64,000 nt of DNA, from NCBI GenBank assembly GCA_002221725.1, contig NJFT01000003.1, forward strand, positions 372,001 to 436,000, given 5' to 3'. The notes under the pieces were generated by a model. The model saw only the letters and a program-made list of their open reading frames with translations, had not been told where the DNA came from and did no database searches. The stretch comes from Scedosporium boydii (taxonomy: Eukaryota > Ascomycota > Sordariomycetes > Microascales > Microascaceae). Each line of letters begins with the position of its first letter. Position 1 is the first letter of the stretch. Below are positions 33,811 through 44,912 of the stretch, one piece after another. A program made the position numbers and the translations under genes.

Positions 33811-35986
33811 CAAGGGATCAAGCTCCTTCGAGTATCATTGTCTTCGCGGGGCGGAAAAAAAAATTGATAAAGTGATGCTCGACGACGATGCAGCTGGGCT
33901 GTGCCGACCTCTTTCGAATGTCTGGTTGGCGCGTTTGCCCTGCAGAGAATAACTGATGGGACCATGCGTGTCTATGGACGAGTAGCATCCACGGATACGC
34001 GCTGTTCCTGTACATCTGCATCTTGCAAGCTTCGCATGGAATCTGCTTGCCCGAGCTTCCAACGCCCGAAAGTCTTGGGCCGCATCTGGCACGAACGCCT
34101 ACAACATGCGCTCTCAGAAACTTCAGCACGTCAAACAAGTTTTCTCTGTCAAGCCTTGACCTTGGTCTCTTTTTGTGATAGAGCTCGTATCTCTTCTCCA
34201 AAAGTTTTCCACTTGACCACCACGCCACACCACTTGACCACTTTGTGCCGCACCACGATACTTCTCGGCAGTAATGAAAGGAGTTTACCCAATAACGCCT
34301 TCGTTCTTCTCAAGAGACAAGGATCATTTGTGCCCGCCTTCAGGGCCAGCTCACCCTCTATACTACTGAGCCATGGGGGTCGGCCTCGCTTAGACATAAA
34401 ATGATGTCGATCAGGGGGAGCCTGGGATACGATTGCGAGTGTCCGCGCTGCGAGGCTGACACTAGCGGCAACTAGGATCTGTGAGTCTTCCCTCAAAATT
34501 AGACCTTTGAGAGACGTTGTTTTTTGACTCGGACTAGCTTGCTCTTGGACTATCTGCTCGCCCGGGATTAACTGGGCTAGGTGGTAAAGAAAGAGCCAGA
34601 ATGGTACGCCGGGAAGTCGCGTTGTCCGGCTTTTGCTTCGGACTGATTTGTCCTCATACCTCCTGGGCCGAACTTTAGTTTTATACTTCTTTTAACTTCA
34701 GACTTCCTTATCTTGTTGATAAAACGTGCGCCAAGTTCCCACCTGAACGACTGTGGTTCCTTGACATATTCTCGTTGACAACGACGCTTCATCCACGGCA
34801 ACACTCCAGGGCGTGCTGGAGATTATGAGAGAAATTTAAGTGTGGTGATGACGTCTGGGTCGTAAACGCGCATTGATGTCGTGTAAGTTTCAGGGGGGCA
34901 TATATGCCCGAAGTAATACTAGGCCGAAGGCAGGTGTAGGCCGTGATTCAGACAGAGGATATGAATTATTCAGCTCTCTACTTAGGAAGTACTGCCCTGA
35001 TCACACAGTCCTGAGAGTTATTAATTGAATTAATATACTCTCTAGTAGTCCTCCTTCCTTATATGCGGCTTAAGAAAAAGTTCTAATTAATCACTTGCTT
35101 AACTAGCTACCTTACAAGAAAAAAAGAAAAATAGAGGTAGGGAAAGAGAGACTTAAATATTAGCTTTAAAATCATGTCAGGGACGAGTGTTCGTTCTTCG
35201 AGTTTCAATATTAACCTCGATTCCAGTCTTTCAAGCAAGGATGACTGAATTCGGAAACCATAATGGATTAAACTACAGTTTACAAAATCGTGATCTCACA
35301 TGACATGTGTGTGGAGGCCCCTGAGAAGTAATAAATCCTTCTTAACTTTGTCCAGGTCAGATGTGTTCTTCCCGCGGCACAGGCTTTTCGCCTTCGCTAT
35401 GATGTACCCCCGTAGAAAGGAGATGAGACGGAAGGGTAAGTGTTGACGTAGCAAGGCGGCAGACATGGGCAACAGCCGGGAGGTTCACGCAGACGCAAGG
35501 GCTCGAGAGGCGATATTCCCAAATGTACACTTTGTGAGAATATTACACGAGTATTTATGGTTCTCATTTAGACAGATAGAATGGACGAAGATCTAGGCCA
35601 TTTCGTCTGCGCTTCCAATGCTGCTTTGTGTAATAGGACGTCATGCCGAGTCTCACATGCCCAGATCTAGTACAAGTACATGGTAACACGTATTTGGGAA
35701 CAGAAGTTGATGATCTTCACCGACGGCTTCTTTTCGGGATCGGCCATTTTCTTAAAAGTCGCGAATCCCGTGTAATATTGTTTAACATTTGGGCTGTAAG
35801 ATGAACATTCGTCTGACATGATGTCGAAGCTAAATCTGCATATAGTAACGCACACTCAATAATTTATGGCAACAAGAGCGCAAATAAATAAACTGTTCTT
35901 CTTCATTGCCCGACCGTAGTGCTGCCATTAAAAGATAGGCTAGGAGGCTAACGGCTACAGTAAAGAATAGACGGCTCCCGGCTCGC
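33811..35986. other. Gene-poor, partly AT-rich tract
   Basis: The first 500 bases may still contain decayed 5' parts of the CorA-like gene; the 33818-34228 minus frame is not recognised. From about 34960 to 35280 the sequence is strongly AT-rich with runs such as ttattaattgaattaata, a look that fits a degenerate (possibly RIP-mutated) repeat, though no transposon protein is visible. 35300-35986 holds nothing recognisable besides the 3' flank of the next gene. Confidence 0.4.
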
Positions 35987-37713
35987 TTACGCGGCAGCCC
36001 TTCCCCTAGTCTCGTATGGCAAGACCAAGAAGACAAGTCCAGCTACAACAAAAAGAGCTGCTGAGATCCATACTGGGAGATCATTGTCAATACCGACATA
36101 TGCCGCAATGATGGGGGCCATGAGACCACTTAGCCGATTAGACATGGCGACCAGGCCATTCGCAGTACCACGAACTGGCGCGGGGAAGAGTTCAGGTGTG
36201 TACGAATAGAGCAGCCCATACACCAAGTTTTGGAAAAAGGCAATCGCGCACGTAAATCCAATCACGCCGGCCTCCGAGGTGGCGCGAGTGAAGAGGAAGA
36301 GGAAAACCCCGGTGCCGAGGCATGCAATTGTCCCGGTACCTTTCCGGCCAATTCCCTTTAGATCAACGGTAAAGCCACCGAGAATTGATGCTGGGATACC
36401 GCAGACTGCCTGGATGGCATAGTTGCGATACGTAATATTAAGGGATGATCCCCCTTGGCCGACGCCCTTGTTCTCGAGAAAGATAGGGATGAACGAGTTG
36501 TAGAGAGGGAAGGCCATACCGATGGAGCACCAGAGGAAGATCATGAGCGTCGTGGACAGGGCGATCTTTGGGGTCGAGAAGAGAACGCGGATCTTTTCGG
36601 GTGCCATCTTATCCAACTTGCGTTTGATGATGTCCCGGTGGTCATCGTCAGGTCCGATATTTCTCCCGGGTCGACTATCCAAGTCGGCGTCAATAGCCTC
36701 AAAGTGTGTAACTGTGAGCCAGGTAGTCTTTCCGTCCCGAGCAGCAATCTTCTGAACGACTTCCACTGCCTGTTTATCGAGCCCCTTGCTGAGGAGATAC
36801 TTGGGTGTCTCGTATACCTGGAATAGCAGCCGTAATAAGAACATAGTCAGCGTGAGACCTCCAAAGGTCCACAAGGTATATCGCCATCCAAGATTATCAT
36901 GGAACCCACAGCGGCCAGCTGGGCCACCGGAGGGGCAGGAGTAGTTTGCAATCAGCGGCCATGCAATCAGGGCAGCCAGGGCCTGGCCCACGGACCAGAA
37001 CGCGGATTGCATCGTGAGAAGGTACTGGTGTGTGGCAGGAATGAATTCGAGGAAGATGGCGCTGTCAACGGGCTGGTTACCACCCGTACCCAGGCCAATG
37101 AAGGCGCAAAAGGCGCATATAGCGACGAAATTGGGGCTACCGGCGCCAACTAGTCCGCTGCCGGACGACAGAAGTAGGGTGATGTTGAAAGCTAGGCGGC
37201 GGCCGATAAAGTCAGCCGTCATGGGCCAGAGAGTTGAGCCAATGACAAGTCCGGCATATTTGCTGACAGTTAGGAAGGCGATTCTCTTCACGGCAAACTC
37301 GTTTCTAACCGGAGCGCTGATGATAGTAATGGCTTGCATCCAAAACTGCAGAAGGTGATTTTTTTAAGTGTTAGAGCTGCTCTGTTTTTCCCTTTTTGAT
37401 TCAAAATTGTGAGGTTTAACGTATAGGGTTCCCTTACATTGTCCACAAACCAGCCGAAACCGGTGAGGGCAAAAATTTTCCACTGGTATGAACCCATCCC
37501 AAGATCGACCAAGGCCAGGTTCATGACGGCAACCTTTCTCTCGTATGCCTCGCCAACGCCGGATGGGATAGCTTGCATATCAATACCCTTGGCTTCTAGG
37601 CCCCTGAGATGCTCTATCTCCCCTTTGATATCGGAGAGTTTAGTTAAAGACTTTTCCATTGCCGGCATGGAGTCGGCGCCAGCCCCATCTTTGCTGCTCT
37701 TCGATATTTCCAT
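35987..37713 (-). CDS. MFS transporter, metabolite:H+ symporter (SVOP/SV2-like)
   Basis: Exons 37438-37713 and 35987-37345 (92-nt intron) give 544 residues. The start is the ATG at 37713; the frame is open a few codons further but without ATG. The join rebuilds YQWKIFALTGFGWFVDNFWM, a strong signature of this fungal carrier group, and is followed by QAITIISAPVRNEF, YAGLVIGSTLWPMTADFIGR (D-x-x-G-R loop), GTGGNQPVDSAIFLEFIP, YETPKYLLSKG, and later LYSYTPELFPAPVRGTANGL. About twelve membrane helices are expected, with plasma-membrane import of an organic acid, sugar or phosphate-like solute. It is divergent from the Fe(II)/2OG dioxygenase gene over a shared 1.05 kb region, which suggests joint control. 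Confidence 0.87.
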
Positions 37714-38766
37714 CTGGTCAAACAAAATAATGATTCTCGGTTTGCTATGAAAACGACGGTTGACGAGGTTGTGCAGTTGGCTACTCTAGCAAAGCTAGCA
37801 AAGTCAGGATACAGAAAAAAAAGAGAAACATACAGATGGAGCGTCGCCCGAACGGGTTCATATAGTTTGGGCAAAGGCACTTGTGGCAGGGTGGGCACTG
37901 CGCAACAGGGCTCCATCTAGCACAATCCGGGGTCCCCGGATCGCCAACCCCGCGGGGTTGGAAAACAAAACTGTATTCACACCTGTTTGGGGTAAACCGA
38001 TTAACGACTAATAGCCTTATTAAACCGCAGTGACTAGGGTCCAATGAGGGAGGGAGAAGAGTAAGCCAATTTCGATGGTATTCCGAGATTCGAAGCCAAA
38101 CGAGCATACTTCGCTGGATCCGCGTTATACCGTAATTGGGGGATTGGAAGCGCCGATGTAACCCAAATTTTTCGGTCTGCGCGTTTCGAATACCCTTATT
38201 TAGGTTAGGCGTTCACCGAATGTCGTCTAAGTTTTATTGCCCCGTACGCAGAGTACCATGATAGTTCGGCGAGAAAAGCACTCAGCGCGCGTCGAATCCC
38301 CCGAATCGAGTATAGGGTGCGTAACTCGTGTTTACGCCCTGGAATGTGCAACGTAATTTTGGTTCGACTTCTCTAGTTGCGCTTTAAATACACCAAATCT
38401 AGAATAGCGGTCGCTAGACTCTTGAAGTCCGCAATGACCAGACCTTATTTAGTTGTTTGAAGTGTGGTTGTGGTTCGACCATTATGCTCCTCAAACGCTG
38501 GTTTGCGACAAAATTGGCGAGACCATGTAAAAGCATCATGCACGCCACCCCGATCGCGGAGTCCCGAAAACGTCGCGGCTCGTATAACCTTGTCGGCCCA
38601 AATCGATATCCTCAGAGTGATCTCTACAAATATGTATATATATATATATATGAGACTGCAGGCTGAAGCACTTCCACTTCAGTAATCCAAGCATTGTTCA
38701 CCTCAATCTCGAACCCCCTCGGCTACTTGTTATTCTGTCCATATCAAACACCTCTCAAAACACATC
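37714..38766. promoter_or_regulatory. Shared divergent promoter region (MFS carrier / dioxygenase)
   Basis: A 1,053-bp region between the ATGs of two genes pointing away from each other. It holds a (TA)n microsatellite at 38635-38651, about 115 bases before the dioxygenase ATG, which may serve as TATA region. GC-poor and CGG-containing words are present, but no zinc-cluster binding site can be assigned by eye. A CT-rich leader precedes the dioxygenase start. Confidence 0.45.
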
Positions 38767-39949
38767 ATGGCACCTTCAATTCTTGTCGAAAATGCAGCTG
38801 TCGTGGAGCCCGTCGGCGCTGGACTAAATGCTCCCTCGGTCGGGAAATCCGATATCCAATTTAACCCCGCCAAGCATCTTGCCTATTCCCCCCCTTCCAA
38901 GATCCTCACCATGAAAGACCTTGCTCTCGACCCCACTCCGTTGTCACCCATTGCTACAACGGAACCCTTTCCCTTCCTATCGCACGAGGCTGTTCTCCAG
39001 CATCGCCGGGACATTTTTAGCAAGGATGTCCTAGACAACTGCCTGCACCACACTCGCCCTGGCTCTGTTCAGGTTCGAGGCATGGCCCCGCGCTATTCTC
39101 CCTTCATTCACCAGTTCTGGCATTCGCCCGAGGTCCTCAAGATTGTTAGTGGCCTTGCGGGCGTTGAGCTCGTCCCTGCCATGGATTATGAGATCAGTCA
39201 TACCAATGTCCAGCTGGGACCAGATGGCCTTGAAGGTGTCCGGAATACCCCGGTGGAGCCCCCCGAGGCCACCGAAGAAGCCATCAAGAGATACAACGTT
39301 GAAAAGCTCAAGGAGCAGACCGTCACGGACCAAACGAAACCCATCATTGAGTGGCACTATGACTCTCACCCTTGGGTCTGCGTTGTCATGCTTTCGGATG
39401 CTCGGAACATGTCTGGCGGGGAGACCGAGTTGATGAAGGGTGATGGCACGACGGTCAAGGTGAAAGCACCACAGATGGTAAGAGAGCGATTGCCCTCACC
39501 ACTTGACCCCTAGGTTCTTCGGAAGCTCGTTGTTCTAACCATAGACTTAGGGTTGTGCCGTTCTCCTGCAGGGCCGATATATCAAGCACACTGCGGCCCT
39601 CGTCACGAACATGCCAGAGCGTGTCACTATTGTCACTTCGTTCCGCCCAAAGAACTCCCTGCTGGTGGATGACACCACGAACGCGAACGTGAGGAACAAA
39701 TCCCACCTCTCTGAGCTATACTACCAGTGGACTACCTATCGCCTTGAGGTGATTGCCGCACGCACTAAGAATACCCTGGAGGCGTTGCAGGAGAGATATG
39801 CCAAGAATGTCGCCGGGTCGGATCCTGAGGGCAAGTCTGGTCTTTGCAGGGTCGAGACAGTTAGCCAAGAAGAAATCCAGAGGTGGTGTGCGGACATGAT
39901 CAAGTACCTTCAGGATACAACTCATGAGATGCGACCAGTTGGCGCATAA
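38767..39949 (+). CDS. Fungal Fe(II)/2-oxoglutarate dioxygenase-like protein
   Basis: Exons 38767-39477 and 39551-39949 (73-nt intron) give 369 residues. The acceptor at 39550 was preferred over one at 39571 because it restores QMGCAVLLQGRYIKH, the family pattern. The iron-binding facial triad is HYD (His197, Asp199) and His250 in GRYIKH; Arg269 in VTSFRPKN should bind 2-oxoglutarate. GGETEL between the metal ligands also fits the jelly-roll core. The enzyme should hydroxylate, desaturate or otherwise oxidise a small molecule in the cytosol. Its neighbours, a divergent MFS carrier, a cupin protein and a Zn2Cys6 factor, suggest a small metabolic pathway. Substrate unknown. A 17-T run follows the stop (39956-39972). 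Confidence 0.82.
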
Positions 39950-40291
39950 GCTTGGTTTTTTTTTTTTTTTTTCCCTTTACTGCTTTGTGGCTTTTAGAGT
40001 CATCGCTGGTTTCCCTGCTTACACGAATCGTCGAAATGGCTAAACGTGGGAATAGCATTTCTCATGGGTTTGAACCCTAGCTCTAAGCCAAGCATTCGCA
40101 TTTCTATCCATTGATGGGATTGAACTGTTCCTATATTCATGTTTATTTGAGCTTTGTCATTATCGTTGTGAATTTGGAAGACAAGACTGTGTATTTCTCT
40201 ATGGGTTACGCGAAAATGAACCGCTCCGGTGGAGGAGAAAGCTACTTATCCAGCGCTCATGGGAGGCGGAAGTTCAATGTCAAAACGCGTG
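39950..40291. other. Intergenic between convergent genes
   Basis: Contains a 17-T run at 39956-39972 directly after the dioxygenase stop codon and the 3' flank of the cupin gene. No gene seen. Confidence 0.5.
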
Positions 40292-40982
40292 CTAAGATGA
40301 CCATATCTGATAAAGAGATCCCAGATGGCCTTCAACTGGATCCCAAGCAGGTATTTCTACGGCCTCAGACTCTTCCCTTAGCCCCTGGCACCTTGCCTCA
40401 TCCCTGCAATATTCATTCTTCCACCTGGGGGAGTCCTACACAGCAGGTGAGCTCTGGGGTGTTTCAGTAAACGTGTTAAGTCTTTACTTACTTTAGGGTA
40501 TACTCCAACGTATTTATATTCATCCTGGAAGTCTTTGGAGCAGTGTGCGACGCCGGCCGGCAGGATGATGACGTCTCCCGCCTGCACTCTAACTTCCAGG
40601 CCCTTCTTTGCATCTTCCTTAGGTCCCACGCCTAATAAAAGAGTAGACGATCCCTGGAAAACAGCTTCTCTCGTTAGATTCCAGTGATGGAGCGGGAATA
40701 GTGACAGTCTCACCATAACATTCGTGGGTGTTGGGATGAAAATGGTGTCTAGGCACGGCTCCCCAGGTTCCCTGTAGATGCATTAGAGTAGGAGCAATTG
40801 TGAACTTTGTCACCGTAGTATCTGTGTACCCCCTTAAGCCATCGGTTCTTCTCTAAAAACACCTCTGTCGTTTCTTCGTTGTATGGTGATGGCAGGACGT
40901 TTCGGTAAACTAAAACGGGCAATTTACTATTCGGAACAAACCGCGTTTGTTTGAAATAGTAGGTTTCGGGGTTTGAAGCCAT
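40292..40982 (-). CDS. Single-domain cupin protein
   Basis: Four exons fit: 40830-40982, 40714-40771, 40492-40664 and 40292-40435, giving 175 residues with all phases matching. The joined protein shows NRWLKGGTWGAVPRHHFHPN followed by THECYAVFQGSSTLLLGVG, cupin motif 1 with HHFHPNTHE supplying the metal ligands, then VQAGDVIILPAGVAHCS, cupin motif 2 with its His. The last exon ends EIPAWDPVEGHLGSLYQIW, the C-terminus expected in this YjlB-like fungal group. It should be a small cytosolic metalloprotein, perhaps an isomerase, dioxygenase or sugar-binding protein; no reaction is proven for the family. Three introns in 175 codons make this gene easy to miss in single-frame scans. It is divergent from the Zn2Cys6 gene, 537 bp apart. 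Confidence 0.83.
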
Positions 40983-41519
40983 GGCTGAGGGTAATTGATA
41001 TCTCAGTGGAAAAAGTGAGGTGGGGAGATATAAAAGAAAATAGAAACGAGTCTCCTGGCTCTGCAGACCGTACTAGACGTAGGCTTTTTATGTGATGCGA
41101 CCGGAAACCTATCCGTCGAAGCGGCCTCAGAATCAACTACATAAGACTGCCGTAATCGGCTCGTGTCACTGGGGTCCTAATCCTTGATACCCTGGTCAGT
41201 GGTCTTGCGCTAACCTCTTGAGATCCTGGAGGTCTGTAACATTCTAGATCCACCAAGGGAAATAATACACTTGCCGTTTTCGAGCAAGTTACCCCCTAAT
41301 AAGTTCAGCTCCGTCCGACATAAACTAATACTTCGTCGACAAAGCTCTGGGTGGACGACACCAATCCTTGACCCCGCATTTCCTTTTACTCATCTCGCCC
41401 CCGGACAATCGACCTCGCCCGCTTCGAGGCAAAGCAAACGAAGACATCTCAACTGTGTAGATCTGCTAGTACACGGATGCTACCTAGTTGGCCGACTCAG
41501 TTTGAACATCCAAAGGACG
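40983..41519. promoter_or_regulatory. Shared divergent promoter region (cupin / Zn2Cys6 factor)
   Basis: A 537-bp region between the start codons of the cupin gene (minus) and the Zn2Cys6 gene (plus). Such head-to-head pairs are often regulated together. It contains CGG words, for example in gcgaccggaa (41096-41105) and tcgaagcggc (41115-41124), suited to a zinc-cluster factor, but no clear paired site could be fixed. Confidence 0.4.
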
Positions 41520-43210
41520 ATGGATTTTGTTCGAGCCGCCCGCCGGTCACGGGAAGGATGCTGGACATGTAGGAAAAGGTATGTAAAACACGGTTTCCAT
41601 GTTGATTGCACCATCTAAGCAATTGCAGACGCAAGAAGTGTGATAGCTCAACATCCCCGTGCAATAACTGCATTCGATTAGGTCTCAGTTGCGAACGTGG
41701 TACCCGTCTTGTGTGGGAGGACGATACGCGAAGAGATGGGATGAAGAGAAGAGGTCCTCCATCAAAGAAGAAGCCCAACGCAGACAACGAAATTGTACCG
41801 TGTCTCAAAAATGGTCCTTCACCCAACTATGCCTCTGACAAAACATTCATCCCTCCTAGCACCGGTGCTGCTGATTGCACAGCGCTCGCTTGGCCTCCTC
41901 AGATTCTTGCGCAAGTCTCAGCCTGGCCATTCGACCTCGACGCGACGGATTGGCGACTCCTTGACCGCTATACGCACCTGTTTTCCAAGACATACCCGAC
42001 TTGTGCGGGCCCAACTAACCCTTTTGTTCGTGTTCTTCTCCCACTCTCTACACAGAGCCGACCCGTCCTAGATGCCATGCTGGCTCTGGGCTGTGTCCAA
42101 AGTTGGGAAGATGGGGATTTTACCTTGAGGGTCCCCATGCTACGATATAGGTCGAAGGCAATACGTGGCTGTATGGGATTGATTGATAACATAACGAGCA
42201 AATCTGAGGCTCACCATCAATTTTCCTTGGTATCACGCTTGTCTGTCCAGGCCAGAACTACCAATACTGCCCCAGCAGCATTGGTAACAATTGAAGGCGA
42301 TGCAAACATTTATTTATTGGCAAGCTGTGTGCTTCTGATGTTATTCGAGAAGCTCGGCGGTGAAAGCCCGGAGAATGGGACAGCGCACTTGCAAACGTTT
42401 GCCCGTCTCTTTCCCTGCCACCTTTCCATTACCATGTTAAATAGCAACCCCTCTGATCAGGAGATGAGACGCCAAACCGACGCCATAGTGTTTTTGTCAA
42501 GCCTCTTTTTGTACAATGATCTCGTCCGCTCAACCTCTCTACGGACCTCAACACTGTCAAATTTCTACCTTGGCAGCGCCGAAGGCTTCTCAGCCTCCAC
42601 CCAACCCACCGAGAAAGTGGTAGATCGATTCTATCTTCCCAGCATCATAGCGCGGATAAGCGCAGGCGACAGATCGGTGAAGGATGGCGATATTACTGCT
42701 TGGAATGGAAGGCTTGACTGGCTGCCCAGTTTCGCGCTTGGCCCGCCGGAGAAGGATGGAGGCGACGGGCGGCTACCGACAGCGGACCCCGCCTTCATCT
42801 ACGACCCTATTTTCCAAGACCTCGACAACTTCCCCTGGGTACGTACTTGTGGCGAGCTCAAACTCTCATCCGAACTTTACCGAGTGGCGGCTACCGTGTA
42901 TAGAAAACAGTGCCAGCCGGACAAATCCGACTCGGCAATGGGCAACCTTCCATCATGGGCGATTGCCATTCTCCATCTAATCCCGCTAAATTCCCATTAT
43001 GAAAATACGTTTCTCTGGCCGCTTGCTATCATTGGGAAGGAGCTCAGACAGAGGCATGAGCGCGAGTACATCTTGCGTCGGCTCCAGATGCTTGAACAAC
43101 GACTGAAAATGAAATCCTTCTGTATTGTTCGTGAGCACTTGCTTGGGTTTTGGGCCAGCCTTGATAGTGGCAACCGTCGTGATTATAGGTATCCGTTTCT
43201 GTTTGGGTAG
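41520..43210 (+). CDS. Zn2Cys6 transcription factor, Fungal_trans_2 type
   Basis: Exons 41520-41578 and 41629-43210 (50-nt intron) give 546 residues. The intron lies inside the zinc cluster: exon 1 ends in GCWTCRKR and exon 2 resumes RKKCDSSTSPCNNCIRLGLSC, completing C-x2-C-x6-C-x6-C-x2-C-x6-C. A basic stretch follows (MKRRGPPSKKKP), probably nuclear localisation. The C-terminal two thirds resembles the Fungal_trans_2 regulatory region: LSTQSRPVLDAMLALGCVQ, MLRYRSKAIRGCMG, a membrane-like but helical LLASCVLLMLFEK, and LKLSSELYRVAATVYRKQ. Head-to-head placement with the cupin gene and closeness to a dioxygenase and a carrier suggest it is the local pathway regulator. The frame is open upstream to 41271, but the ATG at 41520 puts the cluster near the N-terminus as usual. 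Confidence 0.85.
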
Positions 43211-43473
43211 GAATCGGGGAATGGAGCACTTGCATTATATCTTCCGTAAGTTTTCTTCGTGCTTGCTTTCGTAATTTGGGAGATGCGTAACTAATACAGT
43301 CCTGGGCTTACATCTCTAGAAGACGGAGGAGTTCTTCTAAAACGTACTAGTCAGTGTGATGGAGTATGGATGGCTCAAGGTAGTGCTTTCGTCCCATCAA
43401 GAGGCCACAAATGTTTATCACTGTATGAATCTTTGTTGAACTGACAGCTACTGTATGCTTGAGAATGATTACT
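43211..43473. other. Short intergenic
   Basis: The 3' flank of the Zn2Cys6 gene; no feature recognised. Confidence 0.5.
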
Positions 43474-43620
43474 TCATGAAAACTGAATGCCGCCAACTAC
43501 AATAACACTCTGTCCTGCGATAAGCTTCTAATCCTTACCTGCTAAGAAGCTCACGTATCCTGCGATGTCTTCTGGCGGGGACGATTTCCATCTAAGCCAT
43601 ACTGGTCGGATTAGATGGTC
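43474..43620 (-). pseudogene. C-terminal remnant of a short-chain dehydrogenase/reductase
   Basis: One minus-strand frame reads WKSSPPEDIAGYVSFLAGKD, an in-frame TAG, then KLIAGQSVIVVGGIQFS and a stop. This is the C-terminal pattern of classical SDRs of the diacetyl-reductase type: P-E-D-(V/I)-A-x-x-V-S-(Y/F)-L-A-x-x-D-S-x-x-(I/M)-(T/A)-G-Q-x-x-x-x-D-G-G-x-x-F. The TAG stands at the place of the usual Ser after LAGKD. The N-terminal cofactor site T-G-x-x-x-G-x-G and the Y-x-x-x-K were not found in upstream frames. A dead gene end is the simplest reading. Confidence 0.5.
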
Positions 43621-44912
43621 CTGAAGTTGGCAGATTTGCGCCAACCATAAACAGCAGCCTTGGATCCCGAAATGTGGTGGCCCCAGTGAACCCCTTCCAA
43701 ACCACATACCCCATGCTCCCAGTCCAATGGTTCCTGCCCTGCGCGTTTATCCTCAATCCCGGTGTTTCTCCATCTCGGCCTTTGACTTCCAGGACTCCCT
43801 GACCCTCCAACAATATGCGGATGGAGTGTGGAAAACACTCTAAACCTCTCCAAAGACAAGGCTTGACGATATTCGTCAAGATAGCAGAAGTTCAAAAGTC
43901 CAGAGACGTCCTTAATCAGGCATCTAGCTTACAATTCAACCGTTTGTCTTTATAATTTCCATGCTTAGGCCTATCAAGTTCATTTCGTGCTTCGAGCCAG
44001 CCGTGTTTGGTGCCGTCGTGATTAAATCCCGAAGGTGCATTGGACGCCGACACCGACCCTCTGTCGACCCTTCATGACCTCGAACATTTGTGTCGCTCTT
44101 TATGTCAGTCGCAATCCCCTCCTTGCCAGAGTCGCCAAGTTTCTCGTCCATCCAACACCGCTTAAATCGATGGTACCCCCAACTTCAGCAAGGAGCTGGA
44201 TATGGTCCATCTCATTTCTTTCCCATCACCGTGTTCAGATGCTAATCCAAGATTTATGCTCCATCGCTCCTACGGGAGGCTTAATTAAGATACCGGATAC
44301 CGCCTAATGAGGGCAGCTCGAAGTTTCAACTTCTTTCCTATCCACTAGATTCTGAATTGTAACACATGCAGCACTCTCCACCAGTCTATTCTTGGCAATG
44401 CGTCACAGCTCTTCGATACCTCCATATTCATGGCAAGAAAACATCCAATTATCCGCCATCGCCTCACCATGCGCATGGCTAAATCCGGGGAATACGAACG
44501 AAACATCGACATCCTCGTAGAGGAGGGGGCCGTTGTTACATTGAAAAGCCCGACAATATCCGCCAACGTCGTATGATAGATCCTAGATAGTGTTGCGGTA
44601 ACCCGAGAAACAGGTGATCACGGACACGAAGACTGCAGACGAATCCAGATAGGTTTAAATGACTCTAGCATTCCCACCGTTCTCGTTTAGATTTTAACAT
44701 TCGCTCGCAACCGCAACAATACTTGTTTGTTTCCCTTCATCGCCAGTTCAAACCGAAATACGTTCCTTACTCGACTTACATCTATCTACCCTTAGAGCAA
44801 CTTGAAAATTTTATTTTCGTATTGGCCACTAGTGTCACGAGGAAAACAAAAACCAAAGAGCTCAATTATAGCTTACCCCGTCAACGGCATAATCTTGTTT
44901 AAACCGTATTCG
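43621..44912. other. Decayed-looking region upstream of the carboxylesterase
   Basis: No intact gene. A minus-strand frame at 44235-44573 (113 codons with two internal stops) reads protein-like, for example LLYEDVDVSFVFPGFSHAHG and GIEEL, stop, RIAKNRLVESAACVTIQNLV. It faintly recalls a SnoaL-like fold but no family is firmly recognised. The right end holds the promoter of the carboxylesterase. Confidence 0.3.

Noticed and set aside
33818..34228. 136-codon minus-strand frame upstream of the CorA-like remains
   Set aside because: Not recognisable as the family N-terminus; may be part of the dead gene but cannot be supported.
34960..35280. AT-rich tract as a possible RIP-mutated transposon
   Set aside because: No transposon protein remnant, terminal repeat or target-site duplication could be seen.
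39551..39571. Alternative acceptor at 39571 for the dioxygenase intron
   Set aside because: Both keep frame, but using 39550 restores the conserved GCAVLLQ before GRYIKH.
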